From Planctomycetota bacterium (GTDB lineage Bacteria > Planctomycetota > Phycisphaerae > WQYP01), in contig JAKBMM010000030.1 in NCBI GenBank assembly GCA_021831565.1, positions 1 through 37,172 of the forward strand: DNA of 37,172 nucleotides. The letters are read 5' to 3'. Under the pieces are notes generated by a model, which did no database searches, had not been told where the DNA came from, and saw nothing but the letters and a program-made list of their open reading frames with translations. The stretch's first letter is position 1; each line of letters starts with the position of its first letter. This document shows positions 8,388 through 16,071 of the stretch, in pieces. The translations under genes were made by a program, and so were the position numbers.

Positions 8388-9800
8388 GAGCACCCGAAGC
8401 GATCCGCTGACCGACATACGCCGGAAGCGCGTGAACGTAAACGGATTGGTCACGCCCTCTCCGGTGGGCGTGGCGACGGTGTAACTGGGATAACCTTCGC
8501 CGCCGATGCCCAGCGTCGCGGTGCTCGGCCCATTGACCGCATAGAGCGTGGTATTCATCAGACGGCCCATGCGCGTGATATGGTCCAGGTTGTTGGAGTG
8601 GATCATGGCGGTATGCCTGAAACCATGCTCATTCTGGAGAGCCATTTCCAGCGCGTGATCAAAATCGCGGGCGCGAACAAAAGGCACAAACGGCATCATC
8701 TGCTCTTCGGGAACGAAGGGATTTTTTTCATCCGTTTCGCCGAAAAGCAGGTCGGTGTTGGCCGGACAGGTGGTTCCGGCAGCCTCGGCCAGCACACGGC
8801 AATCCTTGCCGAGAAGTTCTTTCTGCACCGCGTAGTGATCATCCTTCCACAGAAAAGCTTTCTTCGTAAGCCGCTCGATCTGGCCGGCATTGAGAAGCGC
8901 CGCGCCGGCCCGGCTCATGGCGTCCAACATGCTCTCGAAAATTTTTTCCACCACGAACACCTCTTTTTCGCCGATGCACAGAAGGTTGTTGTCGAACCCG
9001 CCGCCGCTGATGATCGACCGGGCCGCCCGATCCAGATCGGCGGTTTCATCGACAACCACGGGCGGATTGCCCGGTCCGCCGACCACGGCGCGCTTCTTCT
9101 GGGCCAGAGCGGCGCGGGCCACCGCCGGCCCGCCGGTGATGACCAGCAGGGCGATCGCGCGATGCGCAAAGAGGGCGTTGGCGGATTCGAGCGTGGGCGG
9201 CTCGATTACGCATATAAGATTGTCAATGCCGTAAGTCTCGGCGATGCGGCGGTTGTAGGTCCGCACCGCTTCGGCGGCGCAGCGATGGCCGGAAGGATGG
9301 GCGTTGACCACCAGGGCGTTGCCCGCGGCGATCATGTTGATGGCATTGGCGGAAAGAGTGGGAATGGAATGCGTGACCGGCGTAACGACGCCGATAACTC
9401 CCCAGGAAGCCATTTCATCCAGAGTAACGCCATGGTCGCCGCTGTGGGCGGCGGTGCGAAGGAATTCCACGCCGGGGACTTTGGCCAACAGGTGCAGTTT
9501 GGCGATTTTATGATCGAGGCGTCCGACCCCGGTTTCAGCAAGTTCCAGGCGGCCCCAGCCATCGGCATTCTGCACGGCGATTTTTTTGATGAGCCGGCAA
9601 ATACCGTCGCGCGTTTCCAAGCCGGCCCGGGCGAGTTTCTTCCAAGCCTCTTGCGCGGCGGATACGGCGTCGTGTACGTTTTTGAAAATGCCATGCACCG
9701 CGGCGTCCGGCGCCGTCGTTTCCCCGGGAGCTCCCAGGCTCTGGAGTACTTCGCGAACCACCGATTCAATTAACGTGTTTTGATCCATAGGTTGACTCAC
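8385..9800 (-). CDS. CoA-acylating aldehyde dehydrogenase (PduP/EutE type), BMC cargo
   Basis: The 471-residue aldehyde dehydrogenase converts an aldehyde (here probably L-lactaldehyde) plus CoA and NAD to acyl-CoA. An N-terminal encapsulation helix (NTLIESVVREVLQSLGA) is followed by a linker and the ALDH fold. The catalytic cysteine is Cys275 in NNLLCIGEKEVFVV, the arrangement of PduP/EutE. Start codon: GTG 9800 overlaps the upstream stop by 4 bases, ATG 9788 (467 residues) is an alternative; neither has a strong ribosome binding site, so coupling to the upstream shell gene is likely. The C-terminus ends normally (SGSLRVL) exactly at the edge of a MITE-like insertion, which supplies the stop codon. 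Confidence 0.93.
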   Translation of the reverse strand: MSQPMDQNTLIESVVREVLQSLGAPGETTAPDAAVHGIFKNVHDAVSAAQEAWKKLARAGLETRDGICRLIKKIAVQNADGWGRLELAETGVGRLDHKIAKLHLLAKVPGVEFLRTAAHSGDHGVTLDEMASWGVIGVVTPVTHSIPTLSANAINMIAAGNALVVNAHPSGHRCAAEAVRTYNRRIAETYGIDNLICVIEPPTLESANALFAHRAIALLVITGGPAVARAALAQKKRAVVGGPGNPPVVVDETADLDRAARSIISGGGFDNNLLCIGEKEVFVVEKIFESMLDAMSRAGAALLNAGQIERLTKKAFLWKDDHYAVQKELLGKDCRVLAEAAGTTCPANTDLLFGETDEKNPFVPEEQMMPFVPFVRARDFDHALEMALQNEHGFRHTAMIHSNNLDHITRMGRLMNTTLYAVNGPSTATLGIGGEGYPSYTVATPTGEGVTNPFTFTRFRRMSVSGSLRVL

Positions 9801-10060
9801 AGTTTGACCGTATCCTCATGCGGGCGGGCGATTACCGTCGTGGAGACGACCTGGCCGAGCTTTCCGCCCGCGGCGGCGCCGGCTTCAATCGCCGCCTTCA
9901 CCGCCGAAACGTCGCCGGTGAAAGTGATGGCGACCATTCCATTGCCCACACGGTGCTGGCCGACGTACTGGACGTTGGCCGCCTTGAGCGCGGCGTCGGC
10001 GGCTTCCACCGCGGCGATCAGGCCCTTGGTCTCGATCATTCCGATTGCTTGTTGCGCCAT
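9797..10060 (-). CDS. BMC-H shell protein
   Basis: The 87-residue protein is a single BMC domain (Pf00936 type) forming hexamer tiles of the compartment shell. It starts AIGMIETKGLIAAVEAADAA and has the pore loop VGNGMVAITF, then GDVSAVKAAIEAG and the edge motif IARPHED. ATG 10060 is chosen because AAGGAG lies 7 bases upstream; the ATG two codons earlier is too close to it. The stop codon overlaps the dehydrogenase start. Its pore differs from the other two BMC-H proteins of this operon (GNG against GSG and GGA). Confidence 0.95.
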   Translation of the reverse strand: MAQQAIGMIETKGLIAAVEAADAALKAANVQYVGQHRVGNGMVAITFTGDVSAVKAAIEAGAAAGGKLGQVVSTTVIARPHEDTVKL

Positions 10061-10101
10061 GAGCATGCTCCTTATAAAACGGAAAACCAGCATCTTGTTG
10101 A

Positions 10102-10141
10102 GAATCCCGGCGCGCCGGGATTCGCCGGACAACGGTCCGGC
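10102..10141 (-). other. Tandem hairpins between ackA and the third BMC-H gene
   Basis: A perfect 22-bp palindrome (10102-10123, GAATCCCGGCG and its complement) is directly followed by a perfect 7-bp stem with loop AACG (10124-10141). There is no T tract. Placed between an enzyme gene and a shell gene, they are likely mRNA-stabilising or processing structures. Confidence 0.55.
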
Positions 10142-10148
10142 GGCCATT

Positions 10149-11363
10149 TCAAGTCCGGCCCGCCAGCGCCTGGACGGTCTGCCGGGCGACAATCAATTCT
10201 TCGTTGGTGGGCAGCACCCACACCTGTACGCGGCCGGAGGGCGAATTAATCCGCGCCTCACCGGTGGCGGCGGCATTTTTTGACACGTCCAGCGTAATGC
10301 CGGCGTAATCCAAATCCGTGAGAATCCCGCGGCGAATATCGGCGGCGTGCTGGCCGACGCCACCGGTGAACACGATGGCATCGGCCCCGTTGAGAACCGC
10401 CAGGTAAGCGCCGATGTATTGGCGGGTGGATTCAATAAAAACATCCAGCGCCAGCCGCGCGCGGGTGTGGCCGGCTTGGGCGGCCTTTTCCACTTCGCGA
10501 GAGTCCGAGCTTACGCCGCTGAGGCCCAGGAGTCCGCCCTCTTTCCCCAGTTTTTTCCAGATGGTTTCAAGGCTCAGGCCGCTCTGCAGCAGCTTGATCA
10601 GCGCGAATGCGTCAAAATCGCCGACACGGGAAGCCTGGGGAAGCCCGCTTTGCGCCGTCATGCCGAAACTATTGGCGACACTTTGAGAGTCGCGGATTGC
10701 GCAAACGCTCGAACTTCCGCCGAGGTGACAGGAAATGATTTTTCGCGCCGCGGGAGCGATTTGTTTCATCCGCATCGCAATATAGCGGTGCGAAGCGCCG
10801 TGAAAGCCGTAGCGGCGGATGCCGAACTTTTCAGTCCATTCATAAGGGATCGCGTACATCTGTCGCGCCGGCGGAATGGTCCGGTGGAAGGCGGTTTCAA
10901 AGGCGGCCACCTGCGGAACCTCCGGTAAGCGGGCGGCGAAGGCCCGCATCGCCGCGATGTACGGCGGATTGTGGGCCGGCGCCACATCGGCGAACTGCTG
11001 CATCACCGCGAGCACTTTTTCATCCACGCGCGCCACGTCCAACGAACCTCCATGAACGGCCTTGAATCCAACGGCCTGCACATCGTGGATGCTCCGGAGC
11101 GCGCCGGTGGCGAGGAGTTTTTGCAGATGCAGTTCGATGGCGGCGCCGTGGTCGGCCAGATGGACCGTCCCGGTCATTTTCTCCCGCCCCGCCGGTGAAC
11201 AAGTCCAGGTACCGCAAGCCTGGCCGATGCGATCAGCCGTCCCTTGCGCCAGGACCTTTTCGCCCGCGGCCATATCAAAGAGCTTGTACTTGAAGCTGGT
11301 GCTACCGAGATTGGCGACCAGAACAATCATCCCTTGCGTTCCCATTGGTTGGGCATTTCCCAT
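10149..11363 (-). CDS. ackA: Acetate/propionate kinase family protein of the BMC operon
   Basis: The 404-residue acetokinase family member turns acyl-phosphate plus ADP into acid plus ATP, working after PduL. Visible motifs: VANLGSTSFKYKLF (phosphate-binding start), AVGFKAVHGG, YGFHGASHRYIA, SCHLGGSSSVCAI and FTGGVGQHAADIR. The third and fourth are altered from the housekeeping forms (the usual HLGNGxS is HLGGSSS), as expected of a BMC-dedicated version acting on lactyl or propionyl phosphate. The start is ATG 11363 (GGAAAAG upstream); ATGs at 11345 and 11330 are alternatives, the last matching the family's usual first residues. Substrate specificity is an inference from context. Confidence 0.9.
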   Translation of the reverse strand: MGNAQPMGTQGMIVLVANLGSTSFKYKLFDMAAGEKVLAQGTADRIGQACGTWTCSPAGREKMTGTVHLADHGAAIELHLQKLLATGALRSIHDVQAVGFKAVHGGSLDVARVDEKVLAVMQQFADVAPAHNPPYIAAMRAFAARLPEVPQVAAFETAFHRTIPPARQMYAIPYEWTEKFGIRRYGFHGASHRYIAMRMKQIAPAARKIISCHLGGSSSVCAIRDSQSVANSFGMTAQSGLPQASRVGDFDAFALIKLLQSGLSLETIWKKLGKEGGLLGLSGVSSDSREVEKAAQAGHTRARLALDVFIESTRQYIGAYLAVLNGADAIVFTGGVGQHAADIRRGILTDLDYAGITLDVSKNAAATGEARINSPSGRVQVWVLPTNEELIVARQTVQALAGRT

Positions 11364-11423
11364 ATCGTTACTTTTCCGCGGAGTTGCGTTCCGCGCGCCG
11401 CCGGGCAACCAGGCGACCATCTT

Positions 11424-11476
11424 GCCGCCGTCATTGCGGCGGGCGAAGATGACCCGCACTAAAAATCGACGGCGGC
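11424..11476 (-). other. Nested stem-loop between BMC-H and ackA
   Basis: A 9-bp outer stem (GCCGCCGTC 11424-11432 with 11468-11476) encloses a 5-bp inner stem (11439-11443 with 11453-11457). It lies in the 171-base spacer upstream of ackA. No T tract follows, so attenuation or mRNA protection is more likely than termination. Confidence 0.45.
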
Positions 11477-11534
11477 GACGCCCGTGCGGCAGCTACGAAC
11501 CCGCGTCCGGGCGGTAGGAAGCCCCACCGTCGGC

Positions 11535-11798
11535 TTAGAAGTTTTCGATCAAGCCTTCCGTGGGCCGGGCGATCACGTGCGAAGCGATCAACTCGCCGAC
11601 CCGCTGGGCCGCCGCGGCGCCGGCTTCCACCGCCGCCTTCACGGAGCCGACGTCCCCCCGGACGATTACCGTCACGTAAGCGCCGCCGATCTGAATGCTT
11701 TTGACCAGGCTGACGTTGGCGGCCTTGAGCATGGCGTCGGTGGCTTCGACAAGGCTGGTTTCACCGCGTGTTTCAATGAGTCCGAGTGCTTGTGACAT
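11535..11798 (-). CDS. BMC-H shell protein
   Basis: The 87-residue protein is a single BMC domain: [20 protein letters not shown], the pore segment [18 protein letters not shown], and edge motif HVIARPTEG. It builds shell hexamers. The GGAY pore loop would put a Tyr or Ala near the hexamer centre, unlike its two paralogues. ATG 11798 has AAGGAA 7 bases upstream. It follows the first BMC-H gene after a 93-base spacer with a small GC hairpin (11866-11880). Confidence 0.96.
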   Translation of the reverse strand: MSQALGLIETRGETSLVEATDAMLKAANVSLVKSIQIGGAYVTVIVRGDVGSVKAAVEAGAAAAQRVGELIASHVIARPTEGLIENF

Positions 11799-11891
11799 AA
11801 ACGTAATTCCTTATGCCGGTTGCTCCGGGCGCAACGTCCCGGAAAATGTTGCGGAATTCAAGAAGGCCGGCGCGCCCGGCGGAGTCCCGCC

Positions 11892-12191
11892 TTACTTTTT
11901 CGCTCCGGCGAGAGCCGCTTTGACTTTGGGCAACACGTGGGCCAGGTCTTCATGAGGCCGGGCGATCACGTGCACGGCCAGGACCTCGCCGATTTTGCCG
12001 GCGGCTTCCGCGGCGGCGTCGATGGCGGATTTGACCGCGCCAACGTCGCCGGTGATAAACGTGGTGACCATACCGGAGCCGATCTTGTCCCAGCCGATCA
12101 TCTGGACGCTGGCCGCCTTGAGCGCGGCGTCGCTGGCTTCAATCAGCGACACGAGTCCCTTGGTTTCGATCATTCCCAATGCCTGATCCAT
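11892..12191 (-). CDS. BMC-H shell protein with C-terminal extension
   Basis: The 99-residue protein is a BMC-domain hexamer protein: ALGMIETKGLVSLIEASDAA, pore loop KIGSGMVTTFITGDVGAV, edge motif VIARPHEDL. It then carries a 17-residue Lys/Ala-rich tail absent from the other two (KVKAALAGAKK at the end). ATG 12191 has AGGAG 6 bases upstream; the preceding GTG is less likely. As second gene of the operon it is probably the most abundant shell tile. Confidence 0.96.
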   Translation of the reverse strand: MDQALGMIETKGLVSLIEASDAALKAASVQMIGWDKIGSGMVTTFITGDVGAVKSAIDAAAEAAGKIGEVLAVHVIARPHEDLAHVLPKVKAALAGAKK

Positions 12192-12219
12192 CACGATCTC
12201 CTTGTAAAAGATGCGCCCG

Positions 12220-12909
12220 CTAGCGCTGCAACTCTATGCGCGTGGCGGACTCCAGGTCGCACGCGTTGCCTTCATCGGTGTCTATGTGCGCTTCGAGTCG
12301 CACCCTGGGGTGCGCGCGCACTTGCATGTTGTCAAACACCACGCCGCAGGGGCCGTGCACGCAGAGCTTCATCTGGTCGCCGTCTTTGACGCCGTAATGA
12401 GCCATATCATCCTGGTTCATGTGTACGTGACGCCGGGCGCGAATGACGCCCCGGGACATGGTCAGCGCCCCGTGCGGCCCCACCACCACGATGCCCGGGG
12501 TATCCTGGTGATCGCCGCTGATCCGCAGCGGCAGTTCGAGTCCCAGAAAAACCCCGTCCGTGTAGCTTAGTTCCACCTGGGTGTAATTGCGAACGGGGCC
12601 GAGAATGCGCACGCCGGGAATCATCCGGCTGCGCGGCCCGATCAGGTTCACCACCTGTTCGCCGGCGAACTCGCCCTGCTGGTAGAGATCCCGCAGCTTG
12701 GTGAGTCGGGCGCCGGGACCGAAGAGAATTTCCAGCGATTCCTGCGAAACGTGCAGATGGCGGGCGGAGACATTGACCACCAGTGGATTCGGCCCGCCGT
12801 TGTGCCGGGCGGGTTGGAAGAGCCTTCCTTCATATTCCAGGCGCCGGCGCAGCGTCTGGCGCACCAGATTCTCCACGACCTTGCGATCCAGCACCATGGA
12901 ATCCGCCAT
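12220..12909 (-). CDS. pduL: Phosphate propanoyltransferase PduL
   Basis: The 229-residue PduL-type phosphotransacylase swaps CoA for phosphate on acyl-CoA inside the compartment, regenerating CoA for the aldehyde dehydrogenase and feeding acetate kinase. The metal-binding histidines His51/His53 (HLHVS), His161/His163 (RRHVHMNQDD) and His208 (AHIDTDEGNA) are present. The first 20 residues (LDRKVVENLVRQTLRRRLE) form an amphipathic encapsulation helix. The start is ATG 12909, because AGGAG lies 8 bases before it and a promoter ends just upstream; a longer in-frame extension would run into the neighbouring gene. It is the first gene of the BMC operon. Confidence 0.95.
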   Translation of the reverse strand: MADSMVLDRKVVENLVRQTLRRRLEYEGRLFQPARHNGGPNPLVVNVSARHLHVSQESLEILFGPGARLTKLRDLYQQGEFAGEQVVNLIGPRSRMIPGVRILGPVRNYTQVELSYTDGVFLGLELPLRISGDHQDTPGIVVVGPHGALTMSRGVIRARRHVHMNQDDMAHYGVKDGDQMKLCVHGPCGVVFDNMQVRAHPRVRLEAHIDTDEGNACDLESATRIELQR

Positions 12910-12943
12910 TGCCAAGGCTCCTGCATACGTTATCGGCAAAGCA

Positions 12944-12974
12944 TGAAATATTTTAGTATATTCTGAAACATTTT
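12944..12974 (-). promoter_or_regulatory. Two 11-bp direct repeats over the BMC promoter, candidate DeoR operator
   Basis: On the plus strand TGAAATATTTT (12944-12954) and TGAAACATTTT (12964-12974) differ at one base and start exactly 20 bp apart, two helical turns. They overlap the -10 and the -35. DeoR-family proteins often use repeated short sites, and the only specific regulator of this operon is a DeoR protein. Confidence 0.5.
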
Positions 12975-12978
12975 GCAA
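12950..12978 (-). promoter_or_regulatory. Promoter of the BMC operon
   Basis: On the minus strand a -35 TTGCAA (12978-12973, 4 of 6) and a -10 TAAAAT (12955-12950, 5 of 6) are 17 bp apart in AT-rich DNA. The start would be near 12943, giving a leader of about 34 bases to pduL. The next ten genes have no comparably good promoter. Confidence 0.65.
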
Positions 12979-12992
12979 GACACGGCGAACTT

Positions 12993-13562
12993 CTATAACT
13001 TGAGAAAATTCTCCAGCAGCTTGTAGCCTTCCGGCGTGAGAAAGCTTTCCGGATGGAACTGCACGCCGTGCAGCGGCCAGGTTTTGTGCCGCACGCCCAT
13101 GATTTCCTTTTCCTCGGTCCACGCCGTGACGATGAAATCCGCCGGCAGCGTGCCGGGACGAATGACCAGGCTGTGATACCGCGCCGCTTCAAAAGGATTC
13201 TTCAAACCCGCGAACACGCCCAGATTGTCATGATAAATCGGCGAGGTTTTTCCGTGCATCAGCCGCCAGTTTCGCTCCACCACCGCGCCGAAGGCGTAAC
13301 CGATGCACTGATGGCCCAGGCAAACGCCCAGAATCGGCAGGCGGGCGGAGAAATGCTTGAGCACTTCGTTGCTCACCCCCGCCTGGCGCGGCGTGCAGGG
13401 GCCGGGCGAAATGATGATTCTCCGGGGCTGGAGTTTGTCTATTTCCTCAATGGTGATTTTATCGTTGCGAACGACCCGCATCGACAACTCGGGTGAAATT
13501 TCGCCCAGCCGCTGCACCAGGTTATAGGTAAACGAATCATAGTTGTCGATCAGCAGAATCAT
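12993..13562 (-). CDS. trpG: Anthranilate/aminodeoxychorismate synthase glutamine amidotransferase
   Basis: The 189-residue class I glutamine amidotransferase supplies ammonia from glutamine to the TrpE or PabB partner for anthranilate or 4-amino-4-deoxychorismate synthesis. It starts MILLIDNYDSFTYNLVQ, has the oxyanion motif SPGPCTP, the nucleophile Cys81 in GVCLGHQ, and His170/Glu172 in QFHPES, so the triad is complete. TrpG and PabA cannot be told apart by sequence alone and may be one shared protein. No synthase partner lies nearby. It precedes the BMC operon on the same strand but that operon has its own promoter. There is no Shine-Dalgarno: the message may be leaderless. Confidence 0.95.
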   Translation of the reverse strand: MILLIDNYDSFTYNLVQRLGEISPELSMRVVRNDKITIEEIDKLQPRRIIISPGPCTPRQAGVSNEVLKHFSARLPILGVCLGHQCIGYAFGAVVERNWRLMHGKTSPIYHDNLGVFAGLKNPFEAARYHSLVIRPGTLPADFIVTAWTEEKEIMGVRHKTWPLHGVQFHPESFLTPEGYKLLENFLKL

Positions 13563-13568
13563 GCGGGA

Positions 13569-13574
13569 ATTATA
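13569..13574 (-). promoter_or_regulatory. -10 box placing the trpG transcript start at its ATG
   Basis: A perfect TATAAT ends only 6 bases before ATG 13562. Transcription would begin at or within a base or two of the start codon. No Shine-Dalgarno is present and no clear -35 is seen 16-18 bp upstream. Confidence 0.45.
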
Positions 13575-13677
13575 ATCCGGGACGGGGCGTCCGCGATACC
13601 ATTCTCCCCGGAGAAGGCTTGCTCGACGGGAACGGGCGTGGTAGAGGAAGCGTGGCTACGGCGATGGAGAAGACTAT

Positions 13678-14211
13678 TTGTCAAACCAACCGAAAGAAAC
13701 GCCTTTCTGGCGCATGGAGAACAACCAGATCATCGTGAACCCGCCGGTAATCACCTTCTGGTCGAAATTTCGACTTGTTTTATCGGTGGTCATCGCCATG
13801 GCGGCCGGAGCGCTGGCGGTATTGGTTATCTTTCAGCCGGCATGGTTTGATCTTCCCGATCCGCGGATGGCCTACCTGGGCGCGGGGATGCTGTTTCTCG
13901 CGGCCGTGGCTCAGATGCTGCTCATGGTCACGTCCGTCCTGGGCGCGACGGCGATTGTCCGCGGCGACGGCATCAACGTGCGCGGGCGGCGCTATCCCTG
14001 GTCGCGGATCAAGCGGATCGCTACGGAGCAAACGCCGTTCGATCCGGCCGGCCGGCCGGCGCTGGTGCTGATGGTCAGGAAACGCCGCCGGGAAAAGAAG
14101 ATCACCATCATTCGGGCGGGAATGGTGGGGGAAGGCGAACTGGCCCCGTTGGCGCGGCAGATCGATCAACTGATCCGGCAGTTCGCCGCCAGGAATCTAT
14201 CTGAAAAATAG
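13678..14211 (+). CDS. Two-TM membrane protein with PH-like cytoplasmic domain
   Basis: The 177-residue protein has two hydrophobic segments at about residues 33-52 (LVLSVVIAMAAGALAVLVIF) and 65-90, then a C-terminal domain starting at about 93 (IVRGDGINVRGRRYPWSRIKRI). That domain resembles the bacterial PH/YdbT-type fold attached to paired helices. The start is TTG 13678 because GGAG lies 8 bases upstream; ATG 13714 lacks one and would cut the N-terminal tail. It is divergent from trpG and convergent with the Qmo-like operon. The function is unknown; a stress- or envelope-related role is only a guess. Confidence 0.75.
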   Translation: MSNQPKETPFWRMENNQIIVNPPVITFWSKFRLVLSVVIAMAAGALAVLVIFQPAWFDLPDPRMAYLGAGMLFLAAVAQMLLMVTSVLGATAIVRGDGINVRGRRYPWSRIKRIATEQTPFDPAGRPALVLMVRKRRREKKITIIRAGMVGEGELAPLARQIDQLIRQFAARNLSEK

Positions 14212-14231
14212 TCCGGACGGATGGCGCGTTT

Positions 14232-14789
14232 TTACAGGAATATGACCTGCTTGGATTCGCTGATCAGGTTGATGAACGTGCCCACGCCGACATAATCCAG
14301 ATTCGGATAATTCATCATTTCCCGCGGTTGGAAGCCCATCACATTCATGGACATCTCGCAGATATGGATGCGCACACCCAGTTCGCCCGCTTCCTGGATC
14401 AGTTGCTCGAGTGATTTGACACCGCGCCGTTGCATGACCGCCCGGATCATTTTCGGACCGACACCGGCCATCTGCATTTTGGAAAGCGGCAAGGCCCGCG
14501 AACCGCGGGGCAGCATCATGCCGAACATGCGGTCCAGCAACCCTTTTTTAGGCGACTTCTTCGGGTCGCGCAGGGCGGCAATCGCCCAGAAGGTGAAAAA
14601 CATATCGACTTGGATGTCGTAAGCGACGGCGCCCAGCGCGATGATGAACGCCGCGATGGTGGTATCAAGATCACCCTGCATCAGACCAATGGCCAGCCGG
14701 TCGTTGCCCGCGGATTTCTCGAGCGTATCAACACGCGCCGCCAGCTCCGCCAGTTTTTTATCCAGATCCGAGATTTCCAAAACAGCCAT
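14232..14789 (-). CDS. DsrE2-type sulfur carrier protein
   Basis: The 185-residue protein starts with a coiled coil (about 5-27, LDKKLAELAARVDTLEK) and continues as a DsrE/F-like domain: RLAIGLMQGDLDTTIAAFII, then VDMFFTFWAIAAL, the pattern of DsrE2. The expected sulfur-carrying residue is Cys144 in HICEMSMNVMGF. DsrE2 proteins bind persulfide sulfur and exchange it with TusA, often at the membrane in sulfur oxidation loci. It is the last gene of the operon, with AAAGGAG 6 bases before ATG 14789. The first 41 codons and the leader exist a second time at 24097-24270. Confidence 0.93.
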   Translation of the reverse strand: MAVLEISDLDKKLAELAARVDTLEKSAGNDRLAIGLMQGDLDTTIAAFIIALGAVAYDIQVDMFFTFWAIAALRDPKKSPKKGLLDRMFGMMLPRGSRALPLSKMQMAGVGPKMIRAVMQRRGVKSLEQLIQEAGELGVRIHICEMSMNVMGFQPREMMNYPNLDYVGVGTFINLISESKQVIFL

Positions 14790-14867
14790 GATAAACTCCT
14801 TTATGTATGCCGCTAATACTCAATTTCCCGCCGGCGGCGGATAGCAGCAAATTGCGGCGCCCGCTAC

Positions 14868-16025
14868 TCAGGCGGCCACCGCCGCGGCGGCCTGGCCCGT
14901 GGACTTGCCGGCGGCTGGCGCCGCTGCCCGCTTGACACCGGCGAGATAAATGGCCAGGGGCCGATACATTATGTGCGACCACTTGCCGAACGGCACTTCC
15001 ACCACCAGCATCGGCACCGCAATGGACAAGTGGATGACATAAATCACGTACGTCGCCACAGGCAGACCATTCACACGAAAAATATTCACCATAATTCCGG
15101 TTAACGCCGTGAGAAAAAGCATGACAAGAAATATCCAGTCGCTGGCCGCACTGAATAAATGGATGGGTTCCTTTTTGCGTCCGCGCGAAATCATAAAATC
15201 AGCGGTGGGATACAGAATCGCCAGGGTTGCATAATAACCCCATAAGCGCTGCGGATAGTAGAAGGGATAAATTTTATCGGTCTGAAACCATCGCAGCAGA
15301 ATCAGCACAAGCGTGAGCATACTCAGATAGCCCGAAACCAGCAGCAGGTGTTTGAGCCAGCGAACTCCACCGGGTTCGGATCCACATTTCCGCCAGCGTT
15401 TCTGCGTAAACAAATGTTCGAAAAACACCGGAACCTGCCGGAGATAAAGCAGGGGAGAAATTCGCAGCATCTTTTTTCCTCCCAGAACCCACCAAGCCAT
15501 GCGCAAGGCGTTGGTAAGCAGGAAAAAGGAGAGGACCGCCGCCATGATCCAATCGCCGAATTCAACCCAATGAACCGGTGCGAAGGTATTAAGTTCCACG
15601 CGCTGCAAGACCACCGGTCCATGCAGCGATACAAACAACAGGGTCACGAACAGACCAACGGCCAGGATCGCGACTATTTCGGCTAGCGCGGACTTGTAAA
15701 ATAACCCGGCCAGCCCGGTCCAGTCGTAGCGCGCGGTAAGGTAACGGCGCGCGGCCATCATGGTTTCCGCCGGGTTGGCCCGCCGCGGGCAATTGGTGGT
15801 GCAGTCTCCGCAATAATAGCACAACCAGGGATCAAGACTTTCCATCAGCTTGCTCTCCCGCCCGGTCTGAATCAGGCGTATCACGCGGCGGGGAAAACCG
15901 CCACCGGAGTCTTCCGACAGGGGACAGATGGTGGTGCAGGTTCCGCAGTTCATGCACAGATCAACATCTTTTCCGCCGAATTCGGCGATGGCCAGGCGCC
16001 GGTTGGAATTAAACTTTCCGGCCAT
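14868..16025 (-). CDS. qmoC: QmoC-like membrane-bound Fe-S subunit (HdrC/HdrE fusion)
   Basis: The 385-residue protein has the length and order of QmoC from sulfate reducers. Two [4Fe-4S] motifs come first, Cys24/27/30/34 (CMNCGTCTTICP) and Cys69/72/75/79 (CYYCGDCTTNCP). Six or so membrane helices follow from about residue 110, with His residues (LKHLLL, VIHLS, WSHIMYRP) that could bind heme b as in NarI/HdrE. It passes electrons between cytoplasmic flavoprotein subunits and the quinone pool. The start is ATG 16025 with GAGGTG upstream, as the longer frame overlaps the preceding gene. The C-terminal 25 residues are Ala/Lys-rich. Confidence 0.92.
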   Translation of the reverse strand: MAGKFNSNRRLAIAEFGGKDVDLCMNCGTCTTICPLSEDSGGGFPRRVIRLIQTGRESKLMESLDPWLCYYCGDCTTNCPRRANPAETMMAARRYLTARYDWTGLAGLFYKSALAEIVAILAVGLFVTLLFVSLHGPVVLQRVELNTFAPVHWVEFGDWIMAAVLSFFLLTNALRMAWWVLGGKKMLRISPLLYLRQVPVFFEHLFTQKRWRKCGSEPGGVRWLKHLLLVSGYLSMLTLVLILLRWFQTDKIYPFYYPQRLWGYYATLAILYPTADFMISRGRKKEPIHLFSAASDWIFLVMLFLTALTGIMVNIFRVNGLPVATYVIYVIHLSIAVPMLVVEVPFGKWSHIMYRPLAIYLAGVKRAAAPAAGKSTGQAAAAVAA

Positions 16026-16071
16026 GAGAACACCTCGCATTTCCTTCGGACCGATATCCGTGGCGGGATAT

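Noticed and set aside
8259-9773. A 504-codon open frame on the plus strand across the aldehyde dehydrogenase gene
   Set aside because: It is antisense to a clear CoA-acylating aldehyde dehydrogenase with its catalytic Cys and targeting helix. The antisense product is low complexity and rich in Gly, Arg and His, an effect of high GC content.
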